NCBI RefSeq assembly: GCF_900184685.1
Contig: NZ_FXXL01000007.1
Coordinates: 310,001 to 374,000 of the forward strand
DNA length: 64,000 bases
Direction of reading: 5' to 3'
Source of the DNA: Butyricimonas sp. Marseille-P3923
GTDB taxonomy: Bacteria; Bacteroidota; Bacteroidia; Bacteroidales; Marinifilaceae
Shown here piece after piece: positions 27,755 to 36,594 of this stretch. The notes under the pieces are model-generated. The model saw nothing but the letters and a program-made list of their open reading frames with translations, did not search any database and was not told the DNA's origin. Position 1 is the first letter of the stretch; every line of letters starts with the position of its first letter. Position numbers and translations under genes: made by a program.

Positions 27755-28432
27755 ATGATATTACATCTTTTTTATAAAGAATGGTTGAAAACGCGGTGGT
27801 GTTTGTTTTTCATCGTGTTGTTGGGGTTGGCGATTGTCACGTATATATTCCTTGACGTGGATAATAACGTGCGGATGAAAGGTTCGTTCAATTACTTGAT
27901 GAACGTGTTTTACGGGATTCCACAGGCGAATTATTATAATTCGCTGATAAAATATGTACCCCTGTTGATGGGCGTGTGTATCGGGTTGTCGCAATACGTG
28001 CCGGAAGTCATCGACAAGCGTATCAAATTGACGCTTCATTTACCGATGCACAATACAGTAGCCCTTTACATGATGCTCTGTTTCGGATTCCTTTTATTGA
28101 TGACGGCATACGTGCTCGTGTTCGGAACTTTCTTTTACTTGAATAACCAGTATTTTCCTTTTGAGGAAAGTTGGGCGGTATTGACTTCCTTGATGCCTTG
28201 GTTGTTGGGTGGTGTCGCCGTTTATTTTATGATTGCCATGATCTCCATGGAGCCGAATTTGTTTTACCAGTTTTTGTACGGCATCGTGGCTTTTTTCCTC
28301 GTGAAACAATTTTATATCGGGGTGGAACATGCGGATACGCGTCATATTATTCCGGCTTTGGCTATTATGGCATTTGTGCCTTGTACGGCGCTTTTATATA
28401 CATCATATCGGTTTATTAAAGGGGAGAGATAA
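27755..28432 (+). CDS. ABC-2-type permease (module copy 1)
   Basis: A 225-residue membrane protein with about six hydrophobic segments (near residues 15-33, 64-80, 104-125, 145-165, 172-187, 195-215). It starts MILHLFYKEWLKTRW, the same amphipathic start as the second permease (30575-31240), while the rest of the two has diverged. Small ABC-2 permeases of this size usually act as homo- or heterodimers with one ATPase gene. It lies 4 bases after the ATPase and 2 bases before the DUF4857 gene. Confidence 0.85.
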   Translation: MILHLFYKEWLKTRWCLFFIVLLGLAIVTYIFLDVDNNVRMKGSFNYLMNVFYGIPQANYYNSLIKYVPLLMGVCIGLSQYVPEVIDKRIKLTLHLPMHNTVALYMMLCFGFLLLMTAYVLVFGTFFYLNNQYFPFEESWAVLTSLMPWLLGGVAVYFMIAMISMEPNLFYQFLYGIVAFFLVKQFYIGVEHADTRHIIPALAIMAFVPCTALLYTSYRFIKGER

Positions 28433-28434
28433 TT

Positions 28435-29664
28435 ATGACAGCAAAGGTAGTACGAATAATAATGGTATTGTTGACCGTGTTTATCGGTTCAATCGTGATA
28501 CCGGATTTTTACAGAACCTCTTTCAAACGGAACGTGAAGTACGTGAGTTTGAATTATAGCGAGGTGACAAAACAGTTTGTGATTTGGGGATTGAAAAAAG
28601 ACAGGTTGCTCGATACATTGGGAAACGAATATTCCCGTCAGGAATATGAACGGATGGTACCTTTTTCCAGTATGGCGCAATTAATGAAACGGGGTGAATT
28701 TCCCGACACGGTGGACGGCGTTCCCGTGACTCCGCAACTGGTGGCGGCAAACAGCTATCGCCATATCGTGAATTTAACGGAACGGGGACGCTATTATGCC
28801 ATGACGCCGTTGGTACACGGGGGAACCGATAGGGTGGGTTATATCTACACGAATGACATGATGCGGGTGAACCGGAACGGTATCGAGTTTTATAACTGCG
28901 AAACCAATCGGGTTGACGAGGAAAAAAGTGCCTTGTTTGACAAAGAGTTACGCGGATTTGGTTATTGTCCCCCGGCAAAGAAGTTGTACGGGCAGTCCAG
29001 TACGGGACGTAACCGGGATGACGGATTGTTCTTTGTAGATAGCAAAGACCAGTTGTTTCAAGTACGTTACCGGGCATACAAGCCGGTGTGTCGCAAGATT
29101 GATTTGCCCGACGGGATTAAATTGCGACGGGTAGAGTGCGAACCCGATCACCCGGAAGTGGTGGCTTATCTTTTCGGTGACAACAACGGGGTGTATATAT
29201 TGACGGTAGATGATCGTGTGCTTAAATTGGAACTGGATGATTTTGATTACGATTCATTCAAAGTATTCGACGTGATGGGCAACCTCTTTTATCACATGGT
29301 TTCCATACAGAAGGACGGTTTTGAGAAGTTATATATTTTTGATCGGGACTATAAGTTAGTGGACAAATACGGTATCCATTCCGATGTGTACGAGAAATCG
29401 GGAGCCGGGATGGCGGAAGGGTTCCTGTTCCCCTTTGTGACCACAACTTTCTCGTACGTCAATGGTTACTATATCAGTACCGAGGGGCAACCGTTCGTCA
29501 AGTTTATATGGTTAAACCTCGTTTTGGCGGGAGTACTTTTATGGATGAAACGCCGGAAAGGACTGGACGTGAAAAACGTGTTCAACGTGATTGACGTGTT
29601 GCTCGTGGCGGTATTCGGAATCTTCGGGTTTGTTGGTGTGTTGATATATCCGATTCGGAAATAA
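28435..29664 (+). CDS. DUF4857-like membrane-anchored protein (module copy 1)
   Basis: A 409-residue protein with a transmembrane segment at the N-terminus (about 4-22, VVRIIMVLLTVFIGSIVIP) and two at the C-terminus (about 348-366 and 382-405). Between them lies a long soluble, probably extracytoplasmic, domain (about 30-340) with beta-rich repeats such as FFVDSKDQLFQVRY. The domain layout and its fixed place behind an ABC ATPase and permease fit DUF4857, a family of unknown function. The second copy is at 31243-32496. It probably forms part of the ABC complex. Confidence 0.75.
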   Translation: MTAKVVRIIMVLLTVFIGSIVIPDFYRTSFKRNVKYVSLNYSEVTKQFVIWGLKKDRLLDTLGNEYSRQEYERMVPFSSMAQLMKRGEFPDTVDGVPVTPQLVAANSYRHIVNLTERGRYYAMTPLVHGGTDRVGYIYTNDMMRVNRNGIEFYNCETNRVDEEKSALFDKELRGFGYCPPAKKLYGQSSTGRNRDDGLFFVDSKDQLFQVRYRAYKPVCRKIDLPDGIKLRRVECEPDHPEVVAYLFGDNNGVYILTVDDRVLKLELDDFDYDSFKVFDVMGNLFYHMVSIQKDGFEKLYIFDRDYKLVDKYGIHSDVYEKSGAGMAEGFLFPFVTTTFSYVNGYYISTEGQPFVKFIWLNLVLAGVLLWMKRRKGLDVKNVFNVIDVLLVAVFGIFGFVGVLIYPIRK

Positions 29665-29679
29665 TAAAAATGAAAACTC

Positions 29680-30570
29680 ATGGAAGAAAATATAATTGAA
29701 TGTAAAAATCTGACTCACTATTACGGGAAACGGTTGATTTACGAGAATCTGAATTTTTCAGTCAAAAAAGGTCATATCATGGGACTGTTGGGGAAAAATG
29801 GTTGCGGGAAAACAACCACGATCAATATTCTGAACGGTTTCCTTCAGCCTCGTTCCGGGGAATGTTTGATTTACGGGGAGTCAACCCGGAATTTAAGCCC
29901 GGAAACCAAACGACGTCTGGGGTACCTCATCGAGGGACATATCCAGTATTCGTTTATGAATATCTACCAGATAGAGAAATTTTACTCGGGATTTTATAAA
30001 AACTGGAATCGGGATGCTTATTTCGAATTGATGAGCCGGATGAAGATATTGCCGACGCAAAAAGTGTCCAGTATGTCATGTGGACAGCGGGCTCAGGTGG
30101 CATTGGGATTGATTCTGGCACAAGATCCTGATCTCTTGATTCTGGATGACTTTTCGCTGGGATTGGACCCCGGTTATCGTCGTCTGTTCGTGGATCACAT
30201 GCGGGAATACGCGAAGGCGGGTAACAAAACGGTATTCCTGACTTCTCATATCATTCAAGACATGGAACGCTTGATTGACGATGTCTTGATTATGGACTAC
30301 AACCGAGTTTTGTTGAGAGGTTCTGCGTCCGAATTTATGGAGAAATTTCATCAGTTTACCTTTGATCTGGAAAGAGATGACATAAACCTTAAAGAAGAAG
30401 CGTTGACGGTGGAGGCAGACCGGATAAAGAATCATTATGAACTTTATACCTATGCATCGGCAGAAGAAGTGCAAGCGATGTTGACGGGCAAAGGGTTGGC
30501 GTTTTCCGGTTTCGAACAGGTAAACATGACGTTGGAAGATGCATTTATTGGTTTAACGGGTAAATATTAA
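29680..30570 (+). CDS. ABC transporter ATP-binding protein (module copy 2)
   Basis: A 296-residue ABC ATPase nearly identical to that at 26860-27750: same Walker A, same SMSCGQ signature, same LLILDD Walker B with Asp in place of catalytic Glu, same LTSH switch. Differences cluster after about residue 240 (RDDINLKEEALTVEAD and beyond), presumably where it meets its own partner. It begins 15 bases after the DUF4857 gene of copy 1 and precedes its own permease by 4 bases. The contrast between a conserved ATPase and diverged permease suggests the ATPases are kept alike by gene conversion or recent selection. Confidence 0.92.
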   Translation: MEENIIECKNLTHYYGKRLIYENLNFSVKKGHIMGLLGKNGCGKTTTINILNGFLQPRSGECLIYGESTRNLSPETKRRLGYLIEGHIQYSFMNIYQIEKFYSGFYKNWNRDAYFELMSRMKILPTQKVSSMSCGQRAQVALGLILAQDPDLLILDDFSLGLDPGYRRLFVDHMREYAKAGNKTVFLTSHIIQDMERLIDDVLIMDYNRVLLRGSASEFMEKFHQFTFDLERDDINLKEEALTVEADRIKNHYELYTYASAEEVQAMLTGKGLAFSGFEQVNMTLEDAFIGLTGKY

Positions 30571-30574
30571 GATT

Positions 30575-31240
30575 ATGACATTACATCTTTTTTATAAAGA
30601 ATGGTTGAAAACAAAATGGTTCGTGCTGGCGTCCCTCGTGCTGGGAATCGGTACAATCCTCTATGCTTTCATCGGTTTGAACAGTAATATTATCAACGCG
30701 GAAGGCGGTTCGCAATACGTGTTCGAGTGGTTTACCCGAGGGGGCAGACCACATTACGGTATATTTCGGAATATACCGTTTATTATCGCTTTGTTGGTAG
30801 GGGTTTCCCAGTATCTGCCGGAAGTGTTGCAAAAACGGATCAAATTGACTTTGCACTTGCCGCTGAACGAGATCGTGATGCTCTACACGATGGTTTTATA
30901 CGGTTTTCTCGTGATTCTCGGGTTAATGGTGATCTTTATGGCTGTATTTTTCCTGATTGATCTTTACTTTTTCCCGGGAGAGATGCACCTGATGGCGATA
31001 AAAGCCTTTATTCCTTGGATTCTGGGAGGTTTTGCCACCTACTTTTTCGTGGCGATGATTGCCATGGAACCGAGTTGGAAATTCCGTTTCCTGTACGCTG
31101 TTGTGGTGTACTATTTATTGGATATATTCTTGTTGGGCGGTGATATGTCCGATCTGTATCCGTTACTGACCGTGATCCTCGTTATCGCGAGCCTTGGAAT
31201 GATATATACTGCAAACCGTTTTAAAATAGGAGAGAATTGA
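30575..31240 (+). CDS. ABC-2-type permease (module copy 2)
   Basis: A 221-residue membrane protein with about six hydrophobic segments, starting MTLHLFYKEWLKTKW as in copy 1 and sharing PEVLQKRIKLTLHLPL with it, but otherwise well diverged. Its stop codon overlaps the region just before the DUF4857 start at 31243. It should form the membrane channel with the ATPase at 29680-30570, or a heterodimer with the permease of copy 1. Substrate unknown. Confidence 0.85.
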   Translation: MTLHLFYKEWLKTKWFVLASLVLGIGTILYAFIGLNSNIINAEGGSQYVFEWFTRGGRPHYGIFRNIPFIIALLVGVSQYLPEVLQKRIKLTLHLPLNEIVMLYTMVLYGFLVILGLMVIFMAVFFLIDLYFFPGEMHLMAIKAFIPWILGGFATYFFVAMIAMEPSWKFRFLYAVVVYYLLDIFLLGGDMSDLYPLLTVILVIASLGMIYTANRFKIGEN

Positions 31241-31242
31241 GT

Positions 31243-32496
31243 ATGATACCTAAAATGATAAGATTGGCTCTGGTCATGTTAGCCGTGTTGGTCATGGCTC
31301 TTGAGTTCCCGAAGATATACAAGAAAACATTTGAACAACGGGAGAGGCGCACGCAACTCGCGTTCAGCGAAACATTGAATGATTTCGTGTGGTTGAAATA
31401 CGAGTACGACACGGTACAATTGCGCCAGATACAGGTAGGGTATGACCGCACGGGCAACACGTATAATACGGAGGCTCTGATGGATGTTTTCCCGATGCGG
31501 AATTGCCGGCAATTGATGTACGAGAACCGTTTTCCCGACACGATCCGCGGGCAACACGTTACCTTGCAGATGATTCAGGATGCGGCACGTTTCCCTTTGT
31601 TTTTGGGAACAGGGCCGGGAAGAAAAAGTTTGTTATGGATGTTCGAGTCACATACCGATCGGGTAAAGATGGAACTTCCTCAAGATATGTTCCGGCTGAC
31701 GGAAAACGGGATTGAATTTATAGAAACCGCGCTCAACCGGGTAAAGAGTGTGAACCGGGAGAAAAGCGACCGTTTCACGGAAGCGATGAAAAAGGAGGGA
31801 ATGCTTTTCCCGATAAAGAACATCTACGGGATGCCTTCTACTTCTAAATCCAAAGATGACGGGTATTTTATGATAGACAGCAAGGATAAATTCTATCATT
31901 TGAAAATGGTTGACGGGGCTCCCGTTTGCCATAATATACCGTTGCCTGCCGGGATGAAAGTGGACGGAATGAATTGCCTCGTGGATACCGTGAACTACGG
32001 GTACGTGTATGATCAGGATTTGAATATCTACCTGTTACGAATAAAAGATTACAGTTTCTTCCAGCTTCCGATATACGATTATAAAGAGTACGGCAGTCTG
32101 GTCACGATGAGCGAGGATCTTTTCTTCTACACGTATCAATTGTACGGGACAGACCGGGCAAAGATATATGTTATGGATAAAGAGCATAATTTGTTGGCGT
32201 CGGAATTGCAGGTATATCCGTTGTACGAGAACTCTAGGGAAGGACAGCGGGAAAATTATCTTTTCCCTTTTAAGGCCCGGTTTACCCGAAGCGCTCCCAA
32301 GGAATTGAAGATCGAGTCTTACGATATGCATCGGTTTATGTACCTCAATATCGCCTTGGCTGTTTGTCTTTTGTTCATCAAGTTGTATCATCGACGGAAT
32401 TTCCGTGACGTATTCAATTACTTGGATCTTGCGGTGGTTCTCGTGTGCGGTATTTACGGCTTTTTGGCTGTTTTGATATTTCCCAATAGAAAATAG
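31243..32496 (+). CDS. DUF4857-like membrane-anchored protein (module copy 2)
   Basis: A 417-residue paralog of 28435-29664: N-terminal membrane helix (about 5-20), long soluble domain with the shared YGMPSTSKSKDDGYFMIDSK segment (compare YGQSSTGRNRDDGLFFVDSK in copy 1), and two C-terminal helices ending in FPNRK. The ATG at 31243 is chosen; an in-frame TTG at 31237 overlaps the permease stop. GGAGAG lies about 10 bases upstream. It completes module copy 2 and is followed after 2 bases by the YiiX-like gene. Confidence 0.75.
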   Translation: MIPKMIRLALVMLAVLVMALEFPKIYKKTFEQRERRTQLAFSETLNDFVWLKYEYDTVQLRQIQVGYDRTGNTYNTEALMDVFPMRNCRQLMYENRFPDTIRGQHVTLQMIQDAARFPLFLGTGPGRKSLLWMFESHTDRVKMELPQDMFRLTENGIEFIETALNRVKSVNREKSDRFTEAMKKEGMLFPIKNIYGMPSTSKSKDDGYFMIDSKDKFYHLKMVDGAPVCHNIPLPAGMKVDGMNCLVDTVNYGYVYDQDLNIYLLRIKDYSFFQLPIYDYKEYGSLVTMSEDLFFYTYQLYGTDRAKIYVMDKEHNLLASELQVYPLYENSREGQRENYLFPFKARFTRSAPKELKIESYDMHRFMYLNIALAVCLLFIKLYHRRNFRDVFNYLDLAVVLVCGIYGFLAVLIFPNRK

Positions 32497-32498
32497 AA

Positions 32499-33149
32499 AT
32501 GATGATAAGAAGACTATTATGGATAACGTGGTTACTGGCACTGTCAGTAACCCTTTACGCGCAGAAAACATTTGAACTGAAAACAGGGGATATCCTGTTC
32601 CAGACGAATAAGGCGCAGACCTCTTTCGTGAAAGCGATCGAGAACGTGACGACAAGTGCGGATGATTTGAATTTTTCCCACGTGGGAGTCGTCGTGATAG
32701 AAGAGGGTGAGATTTTCGTGCTGGAAGCCACGATGCCCGTGGTGTGTAAAACACCCTTGGAAAAGTATCTCAAACAAGCCAAGTTGGTAAACGGCAAACC
32801 GTTGGTGGTCGTCGGACGTTTGAAACCCCGTTTCCGGAAGTCTATCCCGAAGGCGATCGAAATAATGAAATCCCTTTTGGGAAAACCTTACGATTATGTC
32901 TTTTTGCCGGATAACGATGATTATTATTGTAGTGAGATTATCTATCTGGCATTTCTCCGACGTAACGGAAAGCCTATTTTCAAGGCGTCGCCTATGTCTT
33001 TCAAGGACAAGAGAACCGGGGAAACCAATCCGTTGTGGGTAAAACATTTTGAACGGCATAAAACGCCGATTCCCGAGGGGGTGCCGGGAACAAGTCCGGG
33101 TGAGATGTCCCGTTCCAAGGCGATCAAGCTCGTGCATCACTTCTTTTAA
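32499..33149 (+). CDS. YiiX/YebB-like permuted papain-like (NlpC/P60-related) hydrolase
   Basis: A 216-residue secreted protein: signal peptide to about residue 21 (SVTLYAQ), then the permuted NlpC/P60 arrangement with the histidine first (FSHVGVV, His61) and the cysteine later (DYYCSEIIYLAF, Cys144). Proteins of this clan are thiol hydrolases or lipid- and amide-bond enzymes acting outside the cytoplasm; the exact substrate of this branch is uncertain. It starts 2 bases after DUF4857 copy 2, so it is co-transcribed with the ABC operon, suggesting that the transporters and this enzyme act on the same envelope substrate (inference). Confidence 0.83.
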   Translation: MMIRRLLWITWLLALSVTLYAQKTFELKTGDILFQTNKAQTSFVKAIENVTTSADDLNFSHVGVVVIEEGEIFVLEATMPVVCKTPLEKYLKQAKLVNGKPLVVVGRLKPRFRKSIPKAIEIMKSLLGKPYDYVFLPDNDDYYCSEIIYLAFLRRNGKPIFKASPMSFKDKRTGETNPLWVKHFERHKTPIPEGVPGTSPGEMSRSKAIKLVHHFF

Positions 33150-33303
33150 TCTCGAATTGCCGGAGGAAGTGTTTGTTGGGAATATTTTATTGATATTAGT
33201 ACCGTAATCCGGATTATTTTTTTGTCTATTCAGATGTTAAGATGCTGAATGATTGCATGAAAAAATATTTCACGGTTGCGGTACACAATATCGTTAAACT
33301 ATG

Positions 33304-33311
33304 TATGTTTG
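33304..33311 (+). promoter_or_regulatory. possible -7 box before the GNAT gene
   Basis: TATGTTTG fits TAnnTTTG; the nearest TTG upstream (33276-33278) is about 25 bases away, longer than usual. A short TAATCCGGATTA palindrome followed by seven or so T residues at 33205-33223 could end the preceding ABC operon. Confidence 0.35.
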
Positions 33312-33373
33312 TATTGTTTTAAATACAAAAACAAACCATGATAAAGGAGAGATTCTGAGCGAATCTGGCAATT

Positions 33374-33976
33374 ATGAAAACAAGTATAAGCGATTTACCC
33401 CGATCGGAGAGTCAGGGAAATGAGTTCTTAATGTTACGGAAGAAAGCGCATGAAGTGAGGATAGAAGGGGACGGATTTGTCGTGCGCGAATGGCGGTTCT
33501 CGGATTGCGATTCATTAGCCGAGAATGCCAACAATGAAAAGATCTGGAATAACGTGATGGATCACTTTCCGCATCCGTACACGAAACAAGATGCTTTTGA
33601 TTATATCAGTATGGTTCATGTTTTACCCGCCCCACCGACACGGTTTGCCATTGAGGTAGACGGAAAGGCGGTAGGAAGTATCGGGTTCGGCTCCGAGGGC
33701 GATATTGAACGTGTGACCGCCGAGATCGGTTATTGGCTGGGCGAGCCTTACTGGGGAAAAGGTATCATGCACAAGGTTGTGGCTGCCGTTACCCGATACG
33801 CCTTTGAAACTTTTGGTTATCAGAAACTATACGCCCTCGTGTTCGATTACAACCCCAGTTCCATGCGGGTATTGGAAAAAGCAGGCTACAAACTGGAAGC
33901 CGTCCTGCACAAAGCTGCTGTTAAAAACGGCAAGGTGATCGATTTCTACTATTACAGTGTTATGAGAGAAGATTGA
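33374..33976 (+). CDS. GNAT-family N-acetyltransferase (RimJ/RimL type)
   Basis: A 200-residue acetyltransferase of the RimJ/RimL-like branch. The core begins near residue 27 (VRIEGDGFVVREWRFSD); motif A with the acetyl-CoA loop is IGYWLGEPYWGKGIM (about 118-132), and the C-terminal NPSSMRVLEKAGYKLEAVL is the usual B motif. It transfers an acetyl group from acetyl-CoA to an amine; the acceptor is not known. ATG at 33431 would give a shorter form that starts right before the domain. The gene stands alone, followed after 3 bases by a palindromic repeat element. Confidence 0.88.
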   Translation: MKTSISDLPRSESQGNEFLMLRKKAHEVRIEGDGFVVREWRFSDCDSLAENANNEKIWNNVMDHFPHPYTKQDAFDYISMVHVLPAPPTRFAIEVDGKAVGSIGFGSEGDIERVTAEIGYWLGEPYWGKGIMHKVVAAVTRYAFETFGYQKLYALVFDYNPSSMRVLEKAGYKLEAVLHKAAVKNGKVIDFYYYSVMRED

Positions 33977-33979
33977 TAT

Positions 33980-34104
33980 AGGTCTGTAAAGTCCATAAAG
34001 TCCGTAAGGTCCATAAGGTCACGGGTGTCCTGCGGACAAAGTTTATTGATAGCTTATGCTATCATGATTAAACATCCTACGTACCTTATAGACTTTACAG
34101 ACCT
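33980..34104. repeat. 125-bp imperfect palindromic element
   Basis: AGGTCTGTAAAGTC (33980-33993) is the perfect inverse of GACTTTACAGACCT (34091-34104). The left arm continues as repeats of (A/T)AAGTCC and CATAAGGT, and a small hairpin GATAGC-TTAT-GCTATC (34048-34063) is at the centre. The rest of the 328-base gap 33977-34304 holds no gene I can support. Related GTTCATAAGGT sequence forms the terminator at 57397-57447. Confidence 0.65.
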
Positions 34105-34304
34105 TATGAACTAAGCGAAGCTTACTATAGCCCTTCTTTTGCTCTTTTGCGCTTGTCGAGTGCTATACCTACGATTCTGCTTCGAAGACAGTAGTTCTTT
34201 AAGGTGGGGAATGTCTTTTGATTCGTCAATTTGAAAAAAAGTAGACTAGATATAATGCATTATTGTAATATATTTATTTAATTTGTGAAATTAACGGTGT
34301 ATGT

Positions 34305-34880
34305 ATGAAAAGGGCAGAGGAAATATTAGCGGCGTTGAAAAACGGCGAAGAAAAAGCATTCAAGACTTTTTTCTCGGAATATCATGACGTGTTGGTCTTG
34401 TATGCCACGAATATTCTAAAAGATGTCGATGCGGCAGAGGATGTCGTGCAGGACTGTTTCATGAATGTTTGGGAAAACTCTCTTTATGACAACCTTTCTA
34501 ACGGTTTGGATAAATACATGTTCCATTTGGTCAAGAATGCTGCCTTGAACGAGCTGCGGGGCAGCAAACGCAGAGAAGCTCGTCATGAAAAAATGATGGC
34601 AGAAATGCCTGTGGTGGAAATGATGAAAGAAGACGAGCAGACTGAAATAGATATTTTATACACCACGATTAATCAACTTCCCCCGGAACGCCGTCGTATT
34701 TTTATGATGGTGTGTGCCGAAGGAAAAAAATATCAGGAAGTTGCCGACCAACTACAAATCAGCATTAATACCGTCCGCACTCAATTGATGCGTTCTTTAA
34801 AATTTCTACGTGAAAAATTGAAAGAGCAAATGTTTTCAATATTACTGTTTTGTTGGAAGAAAGTGAAGATTAGGTTTTAG
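34305..34880 (+). CDS. ECF RNA polymerase sigma factor (locus 3)
   Basis: A 191-residue ECF sigma factor. Region 2 (about 15-85) shows AFKTFFSEYHDVLVLYATNI and AAEDVVQDCFMNVWE; region 4 (about 120-175) shows EGKKYQEVADQLQISINTVR. It would act with the FecR at 37123-38328, but the two are separated by about 2.2 kb carrying an AAA-ATPase gene, a small minus-strand gene and a 66-bp copy (36970-37035) of this gene's own bases 34359-34424. The gene itself appears intact. The ending is hydrophobic, then basic (LLFCWKKVKIRF). Confidence 0.94.
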   Translation: MKRAEEILAALKNGEEKAFKTFFSEYHDVLVLYATNILKDVDAAEDVVQDCFMNVWENSLYDNLSNGLDKYMFHLVKNAALNELRGSKRREARHEKMMAEMPVVEMMKEDEQTEIDILYTTINQLPPERRRIFMMVCAEGKKYQEVADQLQISINTVRTQLMRSLKFLREKLKEQMFSILLFCWKKVKIRF

Positions 34881-34931
34881 TAGAGTCTTTTAAAATATGT
34901 CTGTATGGATATATTTGTAAGATACTTTCCG

Positions 34932-34939
34932 TATCTTTG
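34932..34939 (+). promoter_or_regulatory. -7 box before AAA-ATPase/PD-(D/E)XK gene
   Basis: TATCTTTG fits TAnnTTTG, about 40 bases before the start at 34979. The identical octamer lies before the paralogous gene at 48648-50204. A good -33 box at the normal distance is not seen. Confidence 0.5.
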
Positions 34940-34978
34940 TTTCATAATGAGATAATAAATGAGAAAGGAGACTATGAT

Positions 34979-36535
34979 ATGACAGCGAGGATTTATCCTA
35001 TTGGTATTCAAAATTTCGAAAAACTTCGGGGTGACGGTTATGTCTACGTGGACAAGACGTCACAAATGTACCAAATGGTGAAAACCGGCAGTTATTATTT
35101 TCTCAGTCGTCCGCGTCGTTTTGGTAAGAGTTTATTATTATCTACTTTAAAGGCTTATTTCGAAGGAAAGAAGGAACTTTTTGCAGGGTTGGCTGTTGAG
35201 CGGTTGGAGAAGGAGTGGAACCGGTATCCTATTCTATATTTAGATCTTAATATAGAGAGGTATGATACACCCGGGAGTTTGGATAATATATTGAATGATA
35301 CGTTGAAACAATGGGAAAGTATTTATGGTAGCCGTCCCTCTGAAACCTCTTTTTCTTTACGTTTTGCCGGTGTTATTCGCCGGGCTCACGAGCAGACTGG
35401 GCAACGTGTTGTTATTCTTGTCGATGAGTATGACAAGCCTATGCTACAGGCTATTGGTGATGAAGAATTGCAAAAAGAATTTCGTTCGACGTTAAAACCT
35501 TTCTATGGAGCGCTCAAGACAATGGATGGCAGTATTAAGTTTGCCATGTTGACTGGTGTGACTAAGTTTGGGAAAGTCAGTGTATTCAGTGCTCTGAATA
35601 ACTTGAAAGATATTTCTATGGACGGGCGTTACATTGATATTTGTGGTATTAACGAACAGGAATTGTATAGCTATTTTGAAGATGATATTCGTCTTTTAGC
35701 CGCTGCACAAAATATGACCTATGATGAGGCGTGTGCCGAGTTAAAGGAATGTTATGACGGGTATCATTTTGAAGAAAATACTCCCGGTATCTATAATCCT
35801 TTTAGTTTGCTTAATACGCTAGATAAACGGAAATTCGGTAGTTATTGGTTTGAAACGGGTACTCCTTCTTATCTTGTGGAATTGCTTCGTAAGCATCACT
35901 ATGACCTTTATCGTATGGCCCACGAGGAAACGAATGCTGATGTGTTGAATAGTGTAGACTCAACTTCTACGAACCCGATTCCGGTTATATACCAGAGTGG
36001 ATATTTGACAATTAAAGGATATGACCGTCGTTTTGGTGTTTACCGTTTAGGTTTTCCTAATCGAGAAGTGGAAGAGGGTTTTGTAAGTTATTTAATGCCT
36101 TTCTATACTGATGTAGATAAGGTTGAATCGCCTTTTGAAATTCAACGATTCGTGCGTGAAGTGGAACATGGTGATATTGATGCCTTTTTCCGGCGTTTGC
36201 AAAGTTTTTTCGCGGATATTCCTTATGAATTGACTCAAAAACGAGAGATTGAACGCCATTACCAGAACGTGTTGTTTATCGTTTTTAAGCTTGTAGGCTT
36301 TTATGTCAAAGCAGAGTATCATACAAGTGAAGGGCGAGTGGATCTAGAGCTTCAAACAGACCGTTTTATCTATATAATGGAATTTAAACTTGACGGTACG
36401 GCAGAAGAGGCTCTTCAGCAGATTCGTGATAAACATTATGCAGCTCCTTTTCTCGCTGATCGGCGAAAACTTTTCCGGGTAGGGGTTAATTTCAGTGACC
36501 AAACTCGCAATATCGAGCGTTGGCTTGTTGAATAG
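34979..36535 (+). CDS. AAA-ATPase-like protein with C-terminal PD-(D/E)XK nuclease domain (copy 1)
   Basis: A 518-residue protein. N-terminal P-loop ATPase (AAA-ATPase_like, about 1-280): Walker A in SRPRRFGKS (Lys50), Walker B VVILVDEYDKP. The C-terminal PD-(D/E)XK domain (about 400-518) shows the acidic residue in GRVDLEL and the E-x-K in IMEFKLDG. The family is common in many copies in gut Bacteroidota; its role is not established. The start is set by AAAGGAG at 34964-34970, 8 bases before ATG 34979; a TTG at 34937 overlaps the -7 box. It sits between the sigma and FecR genes of locus 3, probably as an insertion. Paralog at 48648-50204 has the same length. Confidence 0.88.
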   Translation: MTARIYPIGIQNFEKLRGDGYVYVDKTSQMYQMVKTGSYYFLSRPRRFGKSLLLSTLKAYFEGKKELFAGLAVERLEKEWNRYPILYLDLNIERYDTPGSLDNILNDTLKQWESIYGSRPSETSFSLRFAGVIRRAHEQTGQRVVILVDEYDKPMLQAIGDEELQKEFRSTLKPFYGALKTMDGSIKFAMLTGVTKFGKVSVFSALNNLKDISMDGRYIDICGINEQELYSYFEDDIRLLAAAQNMTYDEACAELKECYDGYHFEENTPGIYNPFSLLNTLDKRKFGSYWFETGTPSYLVELLRKHHYDLYRMAHEETNADVLNSVDSTSTNPIPVIYQSGYLTIKGYDRRFGVYRLGFPNREVEEGFVSYLMPFYTDVDKVESPFEIQRFVREVEHGDIDAFFRRLQSFFADIPYELTQKREIERHYQNVLFIVFKLVGFYVKAEYHTSEGRVDLELQTDRFIYIMEFKLDGTAEEALQQIRDKHYAAPFLADRRKLFRVGVNFSDQTRNIERWLVE

Positions 36536-36594
36536 GGAAAGTTATCTGTTTTCAGAACGAGGGGTTGCTTTGCGATATTTGGCGTGAAAGAAAT

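Noticed and set aside
26860-32496. Possible assembly error causing the duplicated ABC module
   Set aside because: Permeases and DUF4857 proteins of the two copies differ strongly and the ATPases differ at many synonymous sites, so this is a true duplication.
32035-32754. Minus-strand frame of 239 codons across the DUF4857/YiiX junction
   Set aside because: Covers two well-supported plus-strand genes and shows no family signature.
34112-34200. Possible tRNA or small RNA in the gap before sigma 3
   Set aside because: Several short stems can be drawn but no acceptor stem, anticodon or T-loop pattern appears.
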